From contig CAMQGK010000567.1 of assembly GCA_947000775.1 (NCBI GenBank), forward strand, positions 23,032,001 to 23,096,000: a DNA stretch of 64,000 nt, written 5' to 3'. The notes beneath the pieces are model-generated. The model saw only the letters and a list, made by a program, of their open reading frames with translations. It did not search any database and was not told the DNA's origin. This stretch comes from Pterois miles (Eukaryota; Chordata; Actinopteri; Perciformes; Scorpaenidae). The stretch's first letter is position 1. Every line of letters begins with the position of its first letter. Both the position numbers and the translations under genes were made by a program. Of the stretch, positions 25,151-36,884 are shown piece after piece.

Positions 25151-25663
25151 AAAGAGGACCTATCACACCTTCATGCCTTTTCCCTTTCCTTTACTGTACT
25201 GTACGTTTGCATGTGTGCATGTAAAAGGTCTGCAAAGCAATAAGGCTCAAAGTCCAAGCCAAAGACAGTTACTCTCCCCCCACAGAAACACTGCTCCTGA
25301 ACTGCCTGAAATGACTTGCTTGAAGTCCTGCTTTTTCTGCCGTAACATGGTGATGTCACCAAGTAACACAGTTGCATGATACCTGCCTTGCAGCTAGTTT
25401 AGCATGCCTTCAAACAAAGCTAGTTAGAGCGGAGCTGGAGTTGAGTCAGAAGAGTTTGGTTCAGTTGACCAATCACAGCAGTGGGCCAGCTGACAAGAGC
25501 AGCCTGGGCTTTTCAGAGGACCTCAAACACAGCGTTTCAGACAGAGGGTGAAAGGCGGTGCAGCAGCACAGCCGGCATGTGGGAAAAAGCATTCTAAACA
25601 TGTTCTAGTAGACTCAAAATACAGTCATGCACCTGAAAAGCAGTAGGTATAGTAGGTCCGTTT
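25151..25663. mobile_element. dispersed element family A, copy 2
   Basis: The ends are AAAGAGGACCTA and, inward from the right, AAAACGGACCTA, giving a terminal inverted repeat of about 12 bp. Body blocks match 727-1163 in order and orientation. Noncoding. Confidence 0.8.
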
Positions 25664-27904
25664 TTATGCTTCCGTGTGAAACCAAGTAGCAGGTTCTCAA
25701 AGGTGAAACTATAACTGAGGCCATGATGTCAGTGGAAGTCTTTACCACGATGCTTGATATGGCTCCTGTGGGCTCCTGGTGATAAGATTGAGGAGTAGGT
25801 CATTAAGAGACCCTCAGCAAGCTGCTTGTTGGCTAACAATGCTGCCTCAGTCTCAGCTATCGGGCCATCTCCCCACAGACCACATGTGGGCTAGCCGGAC
25901 ACAGGTAATCAGGGCTGTCAGAACACGACCAGCTCCTCTTGCAGAAACCATAGACCTCCATCTCCACCCTATGTCTATTTCTACAGGACAGAAACTTGTG
26001 CATAGACTCATTTGATAGCAGAAAAAATGACATTCTGATGGTAGCTGTGCACTATGCTTTGTGTCAAGCAAACATTTCCCACTTCTTCTCTCTTAAGTGA
26101 CCCTCCTTGCACAAGCATCACCACGGACTCTCTGTTGAACCGGTTCGTGGCGAAATCACTGCTCATTGTGATGCCTGTTGTCATGGATACACCCAGGTGT
26201 TGCTCACAAGCCAGCAACGAAGAAACAGAGAGCCAAGGCACTCACTAATCCTCCTCCATACCAAAGTGTGTCAATAATCAGGAATGCACTGCCTAAACTG
26301 AACCATTGTTCCGCTGCCAACAAAATCACAAATATAAGCACTGACATTGCCTCCGGGCGCTGCCGTCTCTGGGACTGGAAAAGAAATGAACTGAAGAGAA
26401 ACAACAAGAGTTGGAGATGGAGGAGGGAAGCTTTGATACCTCTCCAGACAGCTTAATACTGTAAAATCATAAAGCTTTCTACTACAGCGCATGGGGGGAT
26501 GTATGCTGTTGTACTGTTGGGGATTGACTAAAGCTGAGTAGTCACTTTTTTTTATACAGTCGGACAAAGTCAGAGCTCCTAAGAAGACCAGCTGCTGTCA
26601 ACAGTTGGAAGGCTTTGAACTAGCACTAAGCCCTGAGACAGCAGGAAATATCCTCTTCACTTCTTTGAACTTGGCCCCATTAGAGTTCAATTCAGAACAT
26701 AAAAATGTAATAGAAAAATAATCTCACAAGGATTTATACAGACGCACCTCACAATAGTGTCTGATCTTTGTGGACAAAAGCTACCAAACAGAACTAGCGG
26801 TTGTCCGCTGTTCATCTGTCATGGACTAAAGTTTTATTACTTTGCTCCTGAGCATGGTATGTGGCAAGTTGCCACATTCAGAATGACTGGGTTCTCTCTA
26901 AAAGCCATTTGTCTCATATCATTACTCTTATATGTTTTACTTTAAAGAGGTTGAATGGTAGCTGACATGTTGAAGAGTCATCTTGACATAACAGCAACCG
27001 TCTTACACAAAACCACAGCTCATACTTTGAAATCAGACATGCAGACATGAGTAGGTCTGAGTCCATCCTATGTAAGACAAGACAATAGCTCTCCTGTTGT
27101 CTTGTCTCCTGCTCTGTGTGTGTATGTGTGTGTTTTCAAATGTTTGCGGTATCACAGCACAGAGAAGCCCAGAACGAGGCAAACGGATGCGGCCAGAGCG
27201 GTGAGGCCATTATGGAATGTCCCGTCACTGAAAAGGTCCTCCTGAGAGCTTTATTGTGTGGGGCGGCTAGCCGCAGCCAGTTCCATTTCCCCGAGATGCA
27301 AGGTCTCGCTGCGAGCCACAACAATGAGCATCTTTGTCAAGCCACACTATCATCTTCTTTGCACATTACCGTAAATGACAGGAGAGGGTAGTGTGTCGAC
27401 GATCCCATTTAATGAGCTCCAGGTATGTGCCTGTCATAAAACGAGAAACTTATTTAAACATCTGCAGAGCTGAGCGCTTGATCCTTTGGTGTCTAAGAAC
27501 ATGTACATGCTGATCTAACGAGTTTGTACAGAAAGTCATTTTAGCGGTTTTAGCTCAGGAAATGAAGTTCACAAAATCTCGTGATCTTAAATATCTCTCC
27601 TTGGGTTATGAAAATGAATTCTTTGGAGAAAAATGCAAATACATAACTTTTTATCTCTGGATGCAATCACGCTTTTTTCTCTTTGGCCCAAACTATAAAT
27701 GAAATGCTTACAACTCAGCAAACAAAAAATAAGAGTATTTTGTTTTTTTGGGTTTACAATTACAAGTGAAACAGGGCTTGAAACCAAAGGTTATATGCTT
27801 GTTCACTTGTTATTTGTTTATTGGACAAAATTTTGGCAGCTTGACAGCTAGTTTAGAGATTTTAACCATGGACTTGGCTGGGTTCATTGAAACCAAGTTA
27901 AATA
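25664..27904. other. noncoding, no gene recognised
   Basis: A small perfect hairpin (gacaagacaatag...tgttgtcttgtc) lies at about 27078-27108. A consensus-like donor (CTCCAG|GTATGT, near 27419) lacks a convincing acceptor. Confidence 0.5.
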
Positions 27905-28356
27905 ACGACAAAAAAGTGCAACATTTCGGAAGATATATGGGCAGAAATTGGAATATAATATTAAAGTATGTTTTCGTTACCTGTCCAGGGTGTACCCCGC
28001 CTTCGCCCAATGCTCCAGCCTCCCCGCAACCCCTAAAGGAATAAGCGGTTGAAGATGGATGGATGTATGGATGTTTTCTTTAGTTTATAACCACATGAAA
28101 ATAAGAATCGTGGTTTTGTTACCTCCAAATGAGCTGCTTATATTTACATACGGAGCTGGTACTCTTCACAGAGTCCTTGTTCTACAGTTGCCCCGCAAGT
28201 ACAAACCAAACACTGACTGTGCCATTCACATTTTTATGTTTTCACATCAGCTACCATAGTTCTTCTACATGCTTGGCACACGGGAGAAGTTTACGTTGGT
28301 TGCAGTCTGCAACCTCAACACTAGATGTCACCAAATCCTACCTTCTGCACCTTTAA
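27905..28356. mobile_element. dispersed element family D, copy 1 (interrupted)
   Basis: Blocks 'atgggcagaaattggaatat', 'tgagctgcttatatttacat', 'tacaaaccaaacactg', 'gttggttgcagtctgcaacc' and 'accttctgcacctttaa' belong to a common teleost repeat that recurs at 36885-37645. A LINE fragment splits it at 27976-28070. Confidence 0.7.
27976..28070 (+). mobile_element. 5'-truncated LINE/SINE 3' end with GGAT-type tail
   Basis: 'acctgtccagggtgtacccc', 'tgctccagcctccccgcaac' and 'ggaataagcggttgaagatgg', then a GGAT/GTAT tail, form the widely shared teleost retroelement 3' end. It is flanked by identical 8 bp repeats atgttttc (27968-27975 and 28071-28078), consistent with a target-site duplication in element D1. 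Confidence 0.75.
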
Positions 28357-28371
28357 TGTTTTTTAAGTTTA

Positions 28372-28525
28372 ATTTTGTTGCATTTCTGCTTTATTTGAGA
28401 GAGACAGGCAAAAGGCATGGGATAGAGAGAGGGGATGATGTGCAGCAAAGGGCCTTGGGCCGGACTCAAACCCGGGCCGCTGTGGTAGGACTCAGCTTTA
28501 ATGGTATTCTGTCAAGGCACCCCCA
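28372..28525 (-). mobile_element. tRNA-related SINE piece, antisense
   Basis: 'gagagagacaggcaaaagg', 'gatgtgcagcaaagggcc' and 'cggactcaaacccgggcc' are blocks of a common teleost repeat. The last is the reverse complement of a degenerate T-arm/B-box, so the SINE reads on the minus strand. It is not a functional tRNA gene. Confidence 0.6.
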
Positions 28526-28993
28526 GCTGGTGTTTTTAAAGGACCAATATGTAATGCATTTACTGTAATAAATCATAAAATGGCTATGATCAGATCAATA
28601 AAACAAAGACACCCATAGAGTGACTGAACTGTCCACACTTGGATGCACCCTCAAGAGCGAAAAACACAGATCATCTTGTTAAGTCAACAGGTCAAAGGCA
28701 ACCAGACAGGCAGAGGCACTTGACCCACTCTGCTAGACTACAGCGCAACTTGAACTTGACCCCTCCGTCACCTGATTATAGAGCCTGCGTTTTTCGACGG
28801 CACTGGTTGGTTGAGGAGCATCCATCCACAGACCTGCAGAACTTGGCAAGTGCTCACTCGTCCTGATGTCATGCGTCTAATTGCTCACACTGCGGAGGAT
28901 GTGAAGTCTGATATAAGGTACATTGTTGACTGTGTGCACAGGCTTGCTTGTGTGTGTGCGCATGTCATCAGAAGCCAAGCTGACACTTGCCTG

Positions 28994-28996
<3 letters not shown>
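28526..28996. other. noncoding, possibly repeat-derived at its start
   Basis: The start (tttaaaggaccaatatgtaa) resembles the terminus of teleost DNA elements, but no second end was found. Confidence 0.4.

Positions 28997-29072
<76 letters not shown>
28997..29072. repeat. (CA)n microsatellite, 76 nt
   Basis: Uninterrupted CA array. Confidence 0.97.
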
Positions 29073-29074
<2 letters not shown>

Positions 29075-29275
29075 CGTGTTTCCATGACTTTTTACTTCGT
29101 TAACTGTTACTTAACTAATCCTTACCCTTACCCTAACCTTATCTTAACCCTAAACCAAGTCCTCACCCTAAAATATAATGTTTTATGTTATGGAGGACAT
29201 GCATTTTGTCCCAAAAAGGAAGCCAAGTCCCCTCAATGTGACTGTGTAAACAGCTTCATGTCCCCACAACATATT

Positions 29276-29278
<3 letters not shown>
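29073..29278. repeat. CA-associated spacer with telomere-like TAACCCT motifs
   Basis: Degenerate cctaaccttatcttaaccct repeats are followed by 'ggaggacatgcattttgtcc' and 'agtcccctcaatgtgactgt'. I remember this module as a flank of CA arrays in teleosts. It lies exactly between two CA arrays. Confidence 0.6.

Positions 29279-29336
<58 letters not shown>
29279..29336. repeat. (CA)n microsatellite, 58 nt
   Basis: Uninterrupted CA array directly after the telomere-like spacer. Confidence 0.97.
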
Positions 29337-29339
<3 letters not shown>

Positions 29340-29507
29340 TTCACCTGCCGCAACCTATCATTACTGCTGTCAAGTAACCACCTCCGCAGCGGGCCTCACA
29401 AGCCCTGACAACCACCAGCGCACACACCTGGAGGGCCAAACACTTAGTTCCCAGCCCTGCACTTCGTAAACACCGCCCTTTAACACACACACACATATAT
29501 ACAGTAT

Positions 29508-29510
<3 letters not shown>

Positions 29511-29539
<29 letters not shown>
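29511..29539. repeat. (CA)n microsatellite, 29 nt
   Basis: Short CA array preceded by a smaller one (about 29483-29495) and ATATAT. Confidence 0.95.
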
Positions 29540-29542
<3 letters not shown>

Positions 29543-30790
29543 TTCATATCCTGCAGCCTCAGCTTCTCCCTTGCCCCTCCCATTCGCTGTAAAGTATGTC
29601 TCACTTTTCTATCTCCCCGACCGCAAACGCTCCAGTGCTATTTAATTTATTTCCTTTGTTATCATTTTCCAAACCAGCTGAGTGAAACAGCACACACACT
29701 GCAGAACCAGGTTGGCAGCTGCTTCCAGGCTGCTCCTGTGACTAGACAAACAAAAGGTCGCAGTACAATACGTATTCAAGAGCAAACACAGTGTGGAGAA
29801 ATGAATTCTGAGTAGATGGACGGTGTAACTCAACAAAAGAAAAAGAAACTTTTTAATCCAGTTTCAGGTCGAGCAGATTATAATTCTACGAGCCTGATAT
29901 TTTACCTCAATGTCTTCCCCCCTTCTTCATCTAAGTTTGCTTGAGTGCAGGGCAACTTGAGTGTACACGGTTGAAAGAGCACACAAGACCACTGAGCAAA
30001 CATGTGGCTGACGTTGCACACCTGAGCCCGGCCCGCCCGCCACACATGCGTGACCTTTACAAAAGCTGTCACCGTGACAAATCAGACACAAGTAAGAAAG
30101 ACTTTGGATGATCCCAGCCTGCCAGTTCAGGGCTGCTCCATACAAACAAGATACTTCAGTCCGAGTCAATCGAGGGAACAATGGGGGGACCACTGGAACG
30201 TGCAACCCCAACAGAAGCCTTTGAAAAAAAGACAAGAATCACTGTGGTGTTTGCCCTCCTTTGTCATATTACAAGGTTGGCTTGGGCTCTGCACCCTGTT
30301 CTATTCAGAGAGGGCTTAGTGTGTAACAGGTTAGTCCAATAGGTGTGTGAAACCTGAAACTCACAGGCTTTAGAGGCAAACTGTGCAAACGGAGAATCCT
30401 GAAAAACAGCATGTTACATCCTACAGGCTTCGATTCCCAGAAAGCACATTACCCAGAATATCAGTGGACATGAAAGATTGTTCTTGAAAATTAGTGATTG
30501 CAGCATGCAGTGCAATGGCATGTGTATATATAAAATATTTTTTAAAAAGTAGTTGGAAGCTATAGGAGCGTGGAGAGAAGAGGAAAAAAAAATCGATGAA
30601 AAATGACAATCTCTTCACTGGAAATTAAATTCTGCTTTTCTAATAAAACGTGGGCATGATCTATTTCTCTCTTAAAATATAGTTTTGTCAAATTCTGTTT
30701 AAAAGGTATTGAGGAATAGTACCACATATGTGGAAAAAGTTGTGTAGAGGTATGGTCCCACATGCGTGGATGCAGGCAGGTGACCATCAG
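29540..30790. other. noncoding, no gene recognised
   Basis: Unique sequence with short unsupported frames. Confidence 0.55.
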
Positions 30791-31023
30791 CAGCCAAGGC
30801 GATATTCACTTAAATTTGCTTGGAGGCAATTTTTTCCCCGCCATTTCGCTTGCATAACATGGAAGTGAGCAGGAGGCAAATTTTAAACATGTTACTGTGT
30901 CTTAAAGTCTTTTGTAGCTCCAGGGGCAGCTGCACATAGAGTTGGATGAATTGCCTTCAGTGATGTCACTTGAGGCAATTTCGAGTTGAAGTTTGAAAAT
31001 GAAAAAAAAAAAAAAATCTGGGG
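30791..31023. mobile_element. probable dispersed repeat (CTTGAGGCAA family)
   Basis: 'cttttgtagctccaggggca', 'gctgcacatagagtt' and 'tgatgtcacttgaggcaa' are blocks I remember from a common teleost repeat. Single copy in this window, ending with an A-rich run. Confidence 0.4.
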
Positions 31024-31049
31024 GTGTGAAGCACTAGTGATTAGCAAAA

Positions 31050-31553
31050 CCATAGACTGCTTAAAAGAGGTGGACGTAGTCACTGTGACGTCACCCATTG
31101 ATTGGTCTGTGGACTGCCATTCTGAAGCCACAAGTTCAGCATTTTGGACATCGCCATCTTGGTTTATTGCAACCAGAAGTGACTGGTTCTACAGCAAAAA
31201 CATGGACAACTTCCAGACCGTACAATGCCATGGTAGCGACCTGTCAATCACAAGGTACCCTGCGTTATGGTCTATTTTATTCTAAATGGGACCATAATTT
31301 ACTAAATGAACATCATGCTGTATTGAAGAAGACTTAAAACTACCGATCGAGACCATAAACTCATGTTCATAATGTTTACTGAGGTAATAAATCAAGAGAG
31401 AAGTAGCCTCATTTTCTCATAGATATATATACATCTATACAGTCAGGCTTCTTTTTACAGCCAGAGGAGTCGCCCCATGCTGGCCATTAGAAAGAATGCA
31501 CAATTAAGGCACTTCAGCATTGGCTTCACTTTCCAGACCGGGAGTTGGCACCT
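31050..31553 (+). mobile_element. dispersed element family H, copy 1
   Basis: Starts 'ccatagactgcttaaaag', 'gtcactgtgacgtcacccat' and ends 'tggcttcactttccagacc'. The internal 'aggagtcgccccatgctggc' matches, in reverse, the element at 34792-35163. Noncoding. Confidence 0.75.
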
Positions 31554-32379
31554 GAACATAACATCCATATATCCTAGTGAATTGCCTTTAGTCCAGTGGC
31601 ACTGTGGGTAATCTATGCACTGGATTTGGGTGGGAAGGATGTGTGGAATAAAAGATGGTTTTATATCAGAGGAGTGCAATACTAAATCAGTGGAGAACTC
31701 TTTTTAAAACAACAACCACTTGCCTATAGGCACACTGAATCAGCCATTCATTCCGGCCATTAAAAGATGCATGTGCAATGTAAGGTCGACTTCTTTTTGT
31801 CTATCTTATATCTGTGGCAACAACTGCGTGTGTCGCCTGTGTGCGTTTATGTGCTGTGTGTTATGAATGACCTCATCAAACCCCAGAATATACAGCAGAG
31901 GGGTCTGGGAAACATCAGCTTTCGAGCTACGCCACGGAGCCCTGATGGTGTCTCCCCGCTTCATTTACATACAACAATATACAGGTCCACAGCCCACTCC
32001 CAAACACACACACACAAACCATTCACGGCACGCTAAACTCAATCTCACTCAGAGCGCATCTGCAATGGACATTATGTGTGTGCATGCGGGTGTTTGTTTG
32101 TAAGCGGGCTGAAGAAAGGGGCAAGGTTCCCAAAAACCATGTCATCATCATTCAGTATGGTGGGCAGAGTGTTTTAGTGAGATGGTACAATGGTTTTGTT
32201 GCTCAAAATCACTTAAGCACTCCTATATTTCATGTTTTTGTCAGTTTTTTGTTACTGATGTAAACGTATTCCTTCACTTCTCTGCTGTTAGAGGCACAAT
32301 ATGTGATTGCTGTGAGAAATATGCAGAGCTGTCTGCAGTGAGAGAACTTGGGGAAAGATCCAGCCTTAGGATATGTGTG

Positions 32380-32381
<2 letters not shown>
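31554..32381. other. noncoding, no gene recognised
   Basis: Unique sequence leading into a GT array. Confidence 0.55.

Positions 32382-32417
<36 letters not shown>
32382..32417. repeat. (GT)n microsatellite, 36 nt
   Basis: Uninterrupted GT array. Confidence 0.96.
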
Positions 32418-32418
<1 letters not shown>

Positions 32419-32529
32419 ATGCAGAGGGCTCAGGCATGATCAAACAAAGCACATCCAGGTACAGTATGCCATCTGTACTTACCCCCAGCCCCCCTCCCCC
32501 CAAAAAAATGTACTCTCCCCCGCCCTCTC

Positions 32530-32720
32530 CATCTCCACGCGGAGTCTTCGCGATGTATGAAGTGTCAGAATGAAAGAGGCCTTGTCTAAGAGGCTAATCC
32601 TTGGGCGATTAGTCAACGCGTCTCGATTAAAAGCCGGCAATGCTGACACGCCCCCATCCCTCAACCCCCGTCAGTGGAAATGGCAGCCCACAGGTGTCCA
32701 TACAATGTGTCTCATTACGA
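32530..32720. promoter_or_regulatory. weak candidate conserved noncoding element
   Basis: Complex sequence with K50-homeodomain-like motifs (ggctaatcc, gcgattagtc, tcgattaaaa) in about 50 bp and no supported coding frame. Confidence 0.25.
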
Positions 32721-33004
32721 AAAAATGGGTGGTGGGAGGCGGATTTGGGGTGATTTTCACATGAGACAGTGGAGAGGAACGAGGCTGGAGCAGGGCCTGA
32801 ATAATCCCTCACAAAAAGTCTTTATAGCGGATGCAGGAATGCCAATGTATGAGGATTTGTTGTATCCTCATACAACTGTGAGTATGATATCTTACCAAAA
32901 ATTATTCCTCATTTTTCATGCATTCTCCTACAAATATTCAGCAACATGTGTCAATTTCCACTCATTGAATGCATACAGTGTTTTCCGTATTCACAACTTC
33001 TATA
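32721..33004. other. noncoding, nothing recognised
   Basis: No feature seen. Confidence 0.5.
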
Positions 33005-33430
33005 GGTTTAGGCAAGTACGCTACTTAGTTAGACTTAGAAAGAAAGATTGACTTGGTTAGGTTTAGGCAACAAAACTTCTTTGTTAGGTTTAGGAAAAGG
33101 TCGTGGTTTGGGTTAACATAACTTTGGAAGTGGCGTAACTTCAGTACCAAAGTTACATGATAAAAAATACTTAGGTCTCGAAAAAGATCAACTTGGTTAG
33201 GTTTTGGCAACAAAACTACTTAGTTCGTCTTAGGAAAAGATCATGGTTTAGGTTAAAATAACTTAAGTGCAGAAGTTATGTGACAAATAAATAAACGTTG
33301 ACTTCTGGTTTCACATGTGGTAGAAACACTGGCCTGCTAGACGAAAGTCTGGAGTTTTTGACCAACCGATCCATCAGGACCTCCTCCCTACGCAGCATTT
33401 GTTGCTCTTTATACTTCCTGACTCATAATT
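33005..33430. mobile_element. dispersed repeat M with internal 140 bp tandem
   Basis: 'acttggttaggtttaggcaa' at 33051 recurs in slightly changed form at 33191, each followed by 'caaaact.ctt.gtt' and 'aggaaaag.tc.tggttt.ggtta' blocks, giving a 140 bp period. The tail 'gttgacttctggtttcacat' and 'gaaagtctggag' matches a teleost repeat I remember. Confidence 0.65.
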
Positions 33431-34791
33431 ACGTGCTCCCATGCTAAGATTAAATGAGCTTTTTCTTTCTTGAAAATGTAGCAACCAAGAAAAGTCAGTA
33501 AGAGAAAGAAAGAAAGAAGAGGCACATCTATTTTTGACAGATTATCCCTTATCTGTCCATGTTTGCTGTAAACAGCCGTTTTGAAGTTGAAGGATTGAGA
33601 GCAGAGACAGCTATTTCACCTAATCAGCCTCATACCCCCAACATAAATGCCTCATCTTAGGGGTATTCCCATGCCAGAACACGCCACCGATGACTACAAT
33701 ATCCAGCCTTTGACGACACCGTACACAATCGGGTATACATGAACTTTATATCAAAAAGACACAGCATGCTTGTGTTGAAACGGATAACTGACGGTAAGTT
33801 TGTGAGGTGTTTTTAAACTGTATTCTCTACAAGTGTTAATCATGTAAGCGTGTGTCACATATGTGCAAATTAAGAGCGAGGAGTGATGCATTTTATAGGG
33901 GAAGAAAGAGCTCAAGGTCCTTTCTTCAACATGATAGAGAAATGTAGAGGCATAAAAAACTAAAAAAAACAATACATTATACACTGGCTTAAACTACAAA
34001 CCAGTTTATGGAATTACTGCGTCACTACGTAACTACCAGTGGCTTAATTCCTCCATTGTCATTGTGAGTTTAAGCCATTTTTCTTAATCTGCTCCTAGTT
34101 AACCCGTGGCAGCTTGAGTATCAGGAAATGACCTTTGGCCCTGGGGACAGACTACTGTACTTCCCCAATCACATCCATCGTGTGCCTAACCTTGAATGAA
34201 AGCTCCAAGCGGGAAGGGAGGGTGTGTCTTTGGAGACCGGACACAGAGAGGAATCGCTTACCACTTTCCCCAAAGAGACCCCAAATGGAGTTACACAGAG
34301 GGGGGATTCAAATAACAATGGCAAGAGGGAGGGACTGAATGTTTCCTGAGATCACATATAGTTAAGAAGACCACAGCACTTTGCCAACCAGCCAGCCAGG
34401 CCCGGCTGTATATGCGGAGGTCCACGGGGTGAGAACACACATGGTTTGAGTTTGGATCCGTGTAGGACCGGGAGGAAAGAAGGGGCCTGGTAAGAGGAAC
34501 CCTCCAATTCTCACTTCCTGCTTCTGCTGGAAACGTGATCTGCGTGCCCGTCGTCGCCATCAACACAAAGTGCAGTGTTCACCCGGCAGCCAAGGGGATG
34601 GCATGTTCGTCCACGGGGCACCCCGTCACACCGAATCAGCCTGTCAGCACCCTGAAACCCAGGCTGGGGTTTCCCTGATGAGCTGGGGGATCATGCTGCC
34701 AATCCTCCTGTGCCATAGCAGCAGGTTAGGTGACATTTCTCTCTACAGGAAGCATTTTTTTCAAACAGAGGGGCTGATAATCAACCAGTAG
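33431..34791. other. noncoding, no gene recognised
   Basis: Contains a short AAAG run near 33505-33520. Short frames at 34135-34791 lack support. Confidence 0.5.
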
Positions 34792-35163
34792 TCAACCTCT
34801 GGGTCTGAAAAGTGAAGCCAATGCTGAAGTGCCTTAAACTTGCATTCTTTCTAATAGCCAGCAGGGGGCGACTCCTTTGGTTGCAAAAAGAAGTCTGACT
34901 GTATAGAAGCCTATGAGAAAATGACCCTAATTCTTACTTAATTAATGTTAATTAGGACCTTTTTGGTCACCTGAACATGTATTATTTAGTGTTCAGTTGT
35001 ACCACCCTCTCCCTCTCTCTCACTTCAGGTTGCAAAAAAAAACAACAACCCTATATTGAATGTCAAAAACAAAGATGCTGATGGCTGAACTTGAGGCTTC
35101 AAAATGGCAGTCCACAAAGCAACGGGTGACGTCACAGTGACTACTTCCACTTACATCTATGAT
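34792..35163 (-). mobile_element. dispersed element family H, copy 2
   Basis: Reverse-oriented relative of 31050-31553. It starts 'caacctctgggtctgaaaag', contains 'ccagcagggggcgactcctt' and ends 'cgggtgacgtcacagtgac' plus 'catctatga'. Confidence 0.75.
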
Positions 35164-36884
35164 ATACATTTGTCTAAGTTGAACAGACAGTTTGAGAGGA
35201 AGTATTAGTCAGACACAAAGAATATTTTAAGTACCATGGGTAGAGCACTGTACTGGTTTTCAATAACACACTGTACAGTAGATGGATATTTACAGCTGAT
35301 AATGAGAGTAGAAGGAGACGATATGCATGGGGAGAGGCCATAATTATAGGCTTGCACAACCGTCTTAATTACCTGAAAGCCAAATCAGTGTCACTTAACT
35401 GCTCCTGCAGGAAAGAACTCCAGCTGACCTCGCCGTCCCTCCTTGACAGCGGAAGATGACTCAACTCAGAACACCTCAGGTTACATTTGGTCAGGTAAAC
35501 ACTGCACCGCGCTAATAAAAACAGGCCCACATGTATGCACCGACGACCCACATTTGACCTAATAACTATAAAGCAGAGAGATGGTGTGACAATACCAGGG
35601 CTCCTCTGGACAATTTTGTAGCAGCTTTTTTTGGGCAGCAACAAAAGTTACATGGGGGAAAGTGTGTGCTGCTGTGTGTCTATATGTGCTGTGTGTGCTG
35701 CCAAGGCCTTAGCTCCATTGTTTATGCTCTTGCTGTGTCTCGGTCAGCAGGGCTCTCGACTGAATTCTTGCCCCAGCGTGCAGAAAGTTTTAACGGTGTT
35801 GTTGCAGGAGGAGGAGGAATGATTACATTATAAAAATACACCACACCATATGTCCTAGTGAGAGCCCAAACCACACGATGACATACGGTAGAATCCAGCG
35901 GGCCTTTTAACCCTGCTTCACGAGCTGACGCAGCCTGACCGCGGCTTTGGGGCCATCTGCTCACCTGAAGTTATTTTCAGGAAAAAAGAACAGGATAGAT
36001 CAACTTCCAAGACAGCAAATGCTTTTTGAGCATGTTGATGGAAAAACGGGACTGAAAGAAATCACAAGGAAGAATTTGTGCTTCTGGTTTTCAATCATCC
36101 TCTGTCGTGACCCCAGTTGGCAAGTTTTAAGTCCAACCAAACACATTAGCAGCTGATTTTAATGATGTCCACACTTCTCCTTCCTTTTTCTTGAAGACGT
36201 GCCAGTCAGTGCAATTAGCTGGTGCGGAGTGTTTGGTTAGGGCGAAAACATGCTCCTTGGTGTCGATGACACTATTCAGCTACAAAGTGAGGCACTGTGG
36301 GAAATGTGGCGGCATAGAAGAAGAGTAAATGCAAATGTGGCTTTGGCAGCAAAGGTCATCAGTGCTGCTTCACACACACAGCACAACCGACAAACAGCTT
36401 TTGCATACAAAGTTGCTCCTTCTGTGCGAACCTTTCCCACACGAGTTCACCCTGGTTAGGAGCCAGTCGGTTACCTCGATCAGAGCCTCGCCCTCTTTCT
36501 TTCCGTCTCCATTTCACTCTCTGTGTACTCTCCTTGTGTCTCGCAACAAGACGGAGCATGCTCACTGTAAACCTCTTGGGGGGTGAAAGGGATTGGGAGA
36601 TTAAATTTATTTTGAATTCCTTGCCCTTAATGTGGCAATTACCTCCTCCTCCTTCCCTCTCCCTCCTCACCTCTTCTCGCCTCTCCAGCAGCACAGCACA
36701 CAGTCTGTTCCAAAGCACATCTCGTTTATGTTTTGTACACAGAAAGCATTTCTTTCACTCCACCCCCAGCCGAATCTCAAACTTCACAGCAGAAATGGCC
36801 TGCCACTCATTCAATTTAAGGTGGATTAGATGTACCTGTATGGCTGAAAAAGTGTCCTGAGAATGAATTCCTCAGTTTGAGAAG
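35164..36884. other. noncoding, no gene recognised
   Basis: An octamer-like atgcaaat lies near 36328. C+T-rich tracts at 36640-36690 explain the low-complexity reading frames. Confidence 0.5.

Noticed and set aside
27385..27419. Possible exon ending CTCCAG|GTATGT
   Set aside because: Good donor, but the only nearby acceptor has a poor pyrimidine tract and two frames are open over about 44 nt.
28461..28480. T-arm/B-box-like sequence
   Set aside because: Part of an antisense SINE; other arms of a tRNA are missing.
29120..29170. Interstitial telomere sequence
   Set aside because: The TAACCCT units are degenerate and belong to a CA-associated dispersed module; there is no perfect TTAGGG array.
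28811..29377. 188-codon plus-strand frame, the longest in the window
   Set aside because: More than a third of it is (CA)n and the rest is the CA-associated spacer.
33005..33330. CRISPR-like spaced repeats
   Set aside because: Only two diverged units of 140 bp in an evidently vertebrate genome.
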